DNA from: Micropruina glycogenica
GTDB taxonomy: Bacteria > Actinomycetota > Actinomycetes > Propionibacteriales > Propionibacteriaceae
Length of the DNA stretch: 64,000 bases
Direction: 5' to 3'
NCBI RefSeq assembly: GCF_900289045.1
Contig: NZ_LT985188.1
Location: 3,720,001-3,784,000, forward strand
Part shown: positions 60,558 to 64,000 of the stretch, piece after piece
Layout: each line of letters starts with the position of its first letter
Numbering within the stretch: position 1 is the first letter of the stretch
The notes under the pieces: generated by a model
Databases searched by the model: none
What the model was told of the DNA's origin: nothing
The model's input: only the letters and a program-made list of their open reading frames with translations
Made by a program: the position numbers and the translations under genes

Positions 60558-60841
60558 GCCGGCCGCCCGGCGGCGGCCCACGTGCCGAGCGCCTGAATCG
60601 ACTCGCGCAGGGCGAGCCCGCGCTCAGTCAGGGCGTAGGCGCGGGTGTTGTGCCGCAGCGGCAGCCGCGCCAGCACGCCGGCGTCCTCGAGTTCACGCAG
60701 TCGGATCGCGAGCATGTTGGTCGGCACGCCCAGGGCGCGCTGCAGGTCGCCGTAGCGCTGCGGCCCGTCGAGCAGCTGCTCCACGATGAGCAGCGCCCAC
60801 CGGGCTCCTACGACGTCGAGGGCGGCGGCGAGATCGCTCAC
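60503..60841 (-). CDS. HxlR-family transcriptional regulator
   Basis: A 112-aa winged-helix regulator: LDVVGARWALLIVEQLLDGPQRYGDLQRALG.. NMLAIRLRELEDAGVLARL (recognition helix and wing), then AYALTERGLALRESIQALGTW. The usual conserved Cys near the N-terminus (C..GKW) is absent; here the segment reads ALDVVGARW. GTG 60841 overlaps the VOC stop (GTGA). It is the second gene of the VOC-HxlR operon and probably binds the palindrome at 61251-61267. Confidence 0.85.
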   Translation of the reverse strand: MSDLAAALDVVGARWALLIVEQLLDGPQRYGDLQRALGVPTNMLAIRLRELEDAGVLARLPLRHNTRAYALTERGLALRESIQALGTWAAAGRPAYSTPPNSEVTEPSTKTS

Positions 60842-61242
60842 GGGGTCGGTTCGGCCTCTGGCTTCATCCAGAACGGGGAGTAGTGGTAGCCGTCGGGGTC
60901 GTCGAACTGGCGCTGGTACATGAAGGTGTAGTCGTCGGTGTCACCGATCCGGCCGCCTGCCGCGCCCGCGCGCTCGACCAGCTCGTCGACCGACTGCCGG
61001 CTGGGCAGGTCGAACGACACCGTGACCTTCGAAGGGGTGTCAGGCCCGCCGATCAGCTGCTCCGAGCCACCGACGCTGGCATACATCTCACGACTGCCGA
61101 GCATGACGTACTGTTCGGGCGCGATCGCGAAGCACGAGACGTTGTGATCGGACATCTCGGCGTTGAGGGGCCAGCCCAGGGCGGTGTAGAAGGCCGTCGA
61201 CCGGTCGACGCTCTCGACCGGGCAGGTGATGAAGAGGCTCAT
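60838..61242 (-). CDS. VOC-family (glyoxalase-like) protein
   Basis: A 134-aa single-module VOC protein: FITCPVESVDRSTAFYTALGWPLNAEMSD, AIAPEQYVMLGS, then FMYQRQFDDPDGYHYSPFWMK, the PhnB-like ending with DPDG. Metal-dependent chemistry is likely but the substrate is unknown. ATG 61242 gives the conserved start. No strong ribosome-binding site is seen, and the mRNA may be leaderless or nearly so. It is the first gene of a two-gene unit with HxlR. Confidence 0.88.
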   Translation of the reverse strand: MSLFITCPVESVDRSTAFYTALGWPLNAEMSDHNVSCFAIAPEQYVMLGSREMYASVGGSEQLIGGPDTPSKVTVSFDLPSRQSVDELVERAGAAGGRIGDTDDYTFMYQRQFDDPDGYHYSPFWMKPEAEPTP

Positions 61243-61250
61243 GCCGGGAT

Positions 61251-61267
61251 ACTTGCAAAATACAAGT
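61251..61267. promoter_or_regulatory. Candidate HxlR operator
   Basis: ACTTG-N7-CAAGT lies eight to 25 bases upstream of the VOC start codon, in an A/T-rich patch (CAAAATA in the centre) that would also hold the promoter. Its size fits a winged-helix dimer. Confidence 0.55.
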
Positions 61268-61351
61268 GAGCAGTCAAGGCCCGGCTGATGCCGGATGACT
61301 GAGTCGGACGCCCCGTTGTCCCGCCGGTCCCTTCGGGTCGTCCCTGCGGAC

Positions 61352-61643
61352 GCCCGCCCCGTCACCCCGGCGGACTTCCGCCCCGTCATCCCGGCGGATG
61401 CCGGGATCTCACGTGCAGGTGCTTGCTGAGCACCGTTCGCAACTGACCGGTGTGGAAGGTCTCGGCGGGGAGATCCCGGCGATCGCCGGGATGACGAGTG
61501 AGGTGGAGGCTCCGTCCACACCGGCTGTCCCACCCGGGTCGTCGGGCGTTCGCGGGATGACGAGTGAGGCGGACGCTTCGTCGCACCGTCTGTCCCACCC
61601 GGGAGATCCCGGCGTTCGCCGGAATGCCGAGTGAGGTGGACGG
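61352..61643. repeat. ATCCCGGCG-family array, including a 66-bp tandem repeat
   Basis: CCCCGTCATCCCGGCGGATGCCGGGATCTC lies at about 61382-61411. Three units of 66-67 bases follow, marked by ATGACGAGTGAGG at 61491 and 61557 and ATGCCGAGTGAGG at 61624, each preceded by a CCCGGCG../..CGCCGGG stem. The gap 61268-61671 contains no gene. Confidence 0.75.
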
Positions 61644-61671
61644 CGGTCTCTTCCGCCGCACCCAGCCTTAG

Positions 61672-62865
61672 GGATGCGCTGATCTTTGTGGTGTGCGGTT
61701 CGGTGGCTGGCTTCGGCTGTTGGGACGCGAAATTGTTGGGGTATGGACAGCGAGCAGCCTTCTTTCGCCGATGTCGAGTACGGCAATCGTCGGCGGGTTT
61801 CCAAACGTGAGCAGTTCTTGGAGCAGATGGAGGCCACGATCCCGTGGCAGGTGTGGATCGATCTGATCGAGCCGTACTACTACCTGGACCGGCCAGGTAA
61901 GACGGGTCGGAAGGCGAAGCCGCTGGCGATGATGCTGCGCATGTATTTGCTGCAGGTCTGGTTCAACCTGTCCGATGAGGGGGTCGAGGACGCGATCTAC
62001 GACTCGTTCGCGATGCGCCGGTTCCTGGGTGTGGACTTCACGGTGGAGCAGGTGCCCGACGCGACCACACTGCTGCACTTTCGTCACCTGTTGGAGAAGC
62101 ATCAGCTTGGCCAGAGACTGCTGGCGGCGCAGAACGACCTGTTTGAGCGTGAGGGTTGGATCATGCGGGGCGGCACGATCGTGGACGCCACGATCATTGC
62201 GGCACCGTCGTCGACCAAGAACGCCACCGGTGCCAGGGATCCCGAGATGCACCAGACCCGCAAGGGCAATCAGTGGTACTTCGGGATGAAGGCCCACATC
62301 GGCACCGATGCCGGCACCGGATATGTGCACTCGGTCACCGCCACCGCGGCGAACGTGTCCGATATCACCGAGGCTGTCCATCTGATGCGGCCCGATGACA
62401 CTGCCGGGTGGGGCGATGCCGGTTACCTGGGTGTCGACAAACGCGAGGAGATCACCGGCGATCCCCACCTCGCCGGCGTCACCTGGCACATTGCAGCCCG
62501 CAAGAGCCAGTTGGCGAGGATGCATCCTCATGAGCGGGCGATCGAGTCCCGCAAGGCCGGGGTGCGGGCCAAGGTCGAGCACGCGTTCCTGATCGTCAAA
62601 CGAGACTTCGGGTTCACCAAGACCCGCTACCGCGGCCTGGCGAAGAATCTCCATCATCTCCACGTCGCGTTCGCGTTGGCGAACTGGCTGATGCGGGCAC
62701 GTGCCGTCGCTCTCACCACGGCGGCGGCATAGCGTCAGCCTGCCCGAAACCGCCCCAACAGGCCCCCCGCAGCGAATCGATCAGCCGACAACGCCCACAC
62801 CCAACCCCTCCAAGAGCACGATCACCGTCACTCACGCCACGAATGGCACGTTGATCAGCGGTTCC
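61672..62865 (+). mobile_element. IS5-family insertion sequence, complete
   Basis: The terminal inverted repeats GGATGCGCTGATC (61672) and, at the right end, the complement of GGAACCGCTGATC (ending 62865) match at 11 of 13 positions. A TTAG target duplication flanks it (61668-61671, 62866-62869), as expected for IS5-group elements that cut YTAR sites. It is 1194 bp long with one intact transposase gene. The right duplication supplies the stop codon of the neighbouring lacI gene. Confidence 0.9.
61743..62732 (+). CDS. IS5-family transposase
   Basis: A 329-aa DDE transposase of the IS5 group. An N-terminal DUF772-like domain covers 45-115 (WIDLIEPYYYLDRPGKTGRKAKPLAMMLRMYLLQVWFNLSD). The catalytic domain has GGTIVDATIIAAPSSTKN (first Asp), AGWGDAGYLGVDKRE (second Asp) and RAKVEHAFLIVKRDFGF (Glu in KVEH). 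It appears full length and intact. Confidence 0.93.
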   Translation: MDSEQPSFADVEYGNRRRVSKREQFLEQMEATIPWQVWIDLIEPYYYLDRPGKTGRKAKPLAMMLRMYLLQVWFNLSDEGVEDAIYDSFAMRRFLGVDFTVEQVPDATTLLHFRHLLEKHQLGQRLLAAQNDLFEREGWIMRGGTIVDATIIAAPSSTKNATGARDPEMHQTRKGNQWYFGMKAHIGTDAGTGYVHSVTATAANVSDITEAVHLMRPDDTAGWGDAGYLGVDKREEITGDPHLAGVTWHIAARKSQLARMHPHERAIESRKAGVRAKVEHAFLIVKRDFGFTKTRYRGLAKNLHHLHVAFALANWLMRARAVALTTAAA

Positions 62866-63885
62866 TTAGGGGTCGACAGTTCTGATCGACTCGCGGACTC
62901 GAAGCGGCATGTGCACCAGCAGGTGTTCGGGTTCGGCGTCGCTGAGCAGCATCTCCATGGCCCGGCGACCCATCTCTTCGTAGGGAATCGCCGCGGTGGT
63001 CAGGCCCGGACGCAGGTACGACGCGATCACGTCGTCGTCGAACGAGGCGATCGAGATGTCGTCCGGCACCCGCAGGCCGTGCTCGGCCATCGCCTGGTAC
63101 ACGCCGAACGCCAGCCGGTCGTTGAGGCAGATCAAACCCGTCGGACGCGCCCCGCTCGCGAGAAGTTCCTGCATGGCCTCGTAGCCCACGTGTGGCTCCC
63201 ACACAAAGCTGTCGTACAGCCAACTGGGCGTCACGCCGTACTCGTTCAAGGCCGCGAAGATGCCGTCGTATCGCAGTTGAATGGTCACCGACTCGCGCGG
63301 GTTCGACGCATGCTCGGGCGAGTAGCCGATCACCGCGATGTCGCGGTGGCCGGCCTCGAGCAGCATGGTGGCCATGGCGCGTCCGGCCTCGTACTCGGCG
63401 GGCAGCACGCTGGGGTGATCGGCCGGGCTGGTGGAGTTGATCAGCACCACCGGCAACTCGGCCGGAATCTTGGGCACGTCGATCTCTTTGGCACCCATCA
63501 GGCCGAACACCACCGCGTCCGGCTGCCGGTCGAGCATCGCCCGCAGCGCCGCTTTGATGCGCCGTGGGTTGCTGCCGGTCTCGGCGATCAGCACGGTGTG
63601 CCGGTGCTGCTCGGCCACGTCGAGCAGGCCGCGGATCATCGCCGACGCGTACCGGGTGACAGTCACGTCGTCTGACAAGAAGGCCACGGTCTGGGTCTTG
63701 CCGACGCGCAGGCTGCGGGCGGCCGGGTTGGGCCGGTAGTCGAGCTGTTCGGCCGCGGCCCTGATGCGCGCCGCGGCGTCTGCCGAGAGGCGGCTGCCCG
63801 GTTTGTCGTTCAGCACCAGGCTGACCGCCGTCGGTGACACCCCGGCGAGGGCCGCGACGTCGGCCAGCGTCGTCCGCTTGGTCAT
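62866..63885 (-). CDS. LacI-family transcriptional regulator
   Basis: A 339-aa repressor. The N-terminal helix-turn-helix is TTLADVAALAGVSPTAVSLVLN, then a hinge helix LDYRPNPAARSLR, and a periplasmic-binding-protein-like sugar domain. ATG 63885 gives the conserved start. The stop codon TAA (62868-62866) lies in the target duplication of the IS5 element, directly next to the element, so the C-terminus was probably altered or ended precisely there; the length is still normal for the family. No sugar gene is seen in the window, so its targets lie beyond the right edge. Confidence 0.92.
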   Translation of the reverse strand: MTKRTTLADVAALAGVSPTAVSLVLNDKPGSRLSADAAARIRAAAEQLDYRPNPAARSLRVGKTQTVAFLSDDVTVTRYASAMIRGLLDVAEQHRHTVLIAETGSNPRRIKAALRAMLDRQPDAVVFGLMGAKEIDVPKIPAELPVVLINSTSPADHPSVLPAEYEAGRAMATMLLEAGHRDIAVIGYSPEHASNPRESVTIQLRYDGIFAALNEYGVTPSWLYDSFVWEPHVGYEAMQELLASGARPTGLICLNDRLAFGVYQAMAEHGLRVPDDISIASFDDDVIASYLRPGLTTAAIPYEEMGRRAMEMLLSDAEPEHLLVHMPLRVRESIRTVDP

Positions 63886-64000
63886 TGCCTGCGCACCCCC
63901 TCGGTGGCCGATTCTGCCATGGCTACGGGTGTCATCCCCTCCCAACCATCACTGCGTGAGAAGTACCACATGAAAACCATTTAGCAGGGTTGACCACCGC
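63886..64000. other. Upstream region of lacI, runs off the window
   Basis: The A/T-rich GAAAACCATTTAGC near 63974-63987 could hold promoter or operator elements of lacI or of a divergent gene outside the window. No reading frame or clear palindrome with a CG centre is visible. Confidence 0.3.

Overview
The window is chromosomal DNA of a high-GC Gram-positive bacterium (Actinomycetota, most like a Propionibacteriales or Micrococcales member). The evidence is strong G/C bias at third positions, GTG starts, TAGAGT-type -10 boxes before tRNAs, and several actinobacterial gene orders: fthC / glp-GNAT-glpR(sepX), htdX-fabG4-fadA2, pmt / rsmI-tatD-rsmA-ispE, and TetR-tRNA-Gln-glmU-prs.

Layout. 1-3227: divergent 5-formyltetrahydrofolate cyclo-ligase (partial), then a MoeA-like Glp, a GNAT acetyltransferase and a GlpR/SepX-type membrane protein. 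3461-3536: tRNA-Ala(CGC). About 3650-11680: a laterally acquired block on the minus strand. It begins with truncated, frameshifted conjugation genes (TrbL, DUF6112), followed by a drug/lipid-export-like operon (MMPL, NarL-type two-component pair, DUF2871, frameshifted DHA2 MFS, DUF3817). Its right edge cuts off the 5' part of a PP2C phosphatase. 11685-24000: a compact type VII secretion-like locus: PP2C remnant, FHA protein, RDD-FHA protein, a 1501-aa FHA/three-ATPase EssC/EccC motor, a WXG100 protein, a small protein, a solute-binding lipoprotein, then a tightly coupled CpnT-N-like carrier, HNH nuclease, Tdi1-like immunity protein and an unknown protein. 24031-25238: an IS110-family element.

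25554-31537: P-loop kinase-like protein, 5-oxoprolinase genes pxpBC and pxpA, a radical SAM/SPASM enzyme, a 2H phosphoesterase and a class II aldolase. 31855-35142: a glutamate-type ABC importer operon (gluABCD order). 35275-38338: small genes, an ATP-grasp protein, a membrane protein and an M20 amidohydrolase. 38535-44723: fatty-acid genes (MaoC, FabG4, thiolase) divergent from TetR and an acyl-CoA dehydrogenase/oxidase, with a palindromic operator between. 44838-48264: PH-domain protein, AzlCD and a uracil-xanthine permease. 48505-48957: an apparent remnant of a surface protein. 49142-54879: pmt divergent from rsmI-tatD-rsmA-ispE. 55041-60841: MFS, PCD-VOC fusion, TetR, tRNA-Gln, glmU, prs, HxlR. 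60838-63885: VOC protein, IS5-family element (with TIRs and a TTAG duplication) and a LacI regulator.

Intergenic gaps are unusually rich in short dispersed palindromic repeats of at least four families: GGTCGAGCTTGTCGAGACC-type, ATCCCGGCG..CGCCGGGAT-type, GGGGACGGTTCT-type, and a family with a GATGCCGGCATC core. One family also appears inside the pxpBC coding sequence as an interdomain linker. The most interesting unit is the T7SS-like locus with its separately encoded carrier, nuclease and immunity genes. It has lost an upstream PP2C regulator to the adjacent island.
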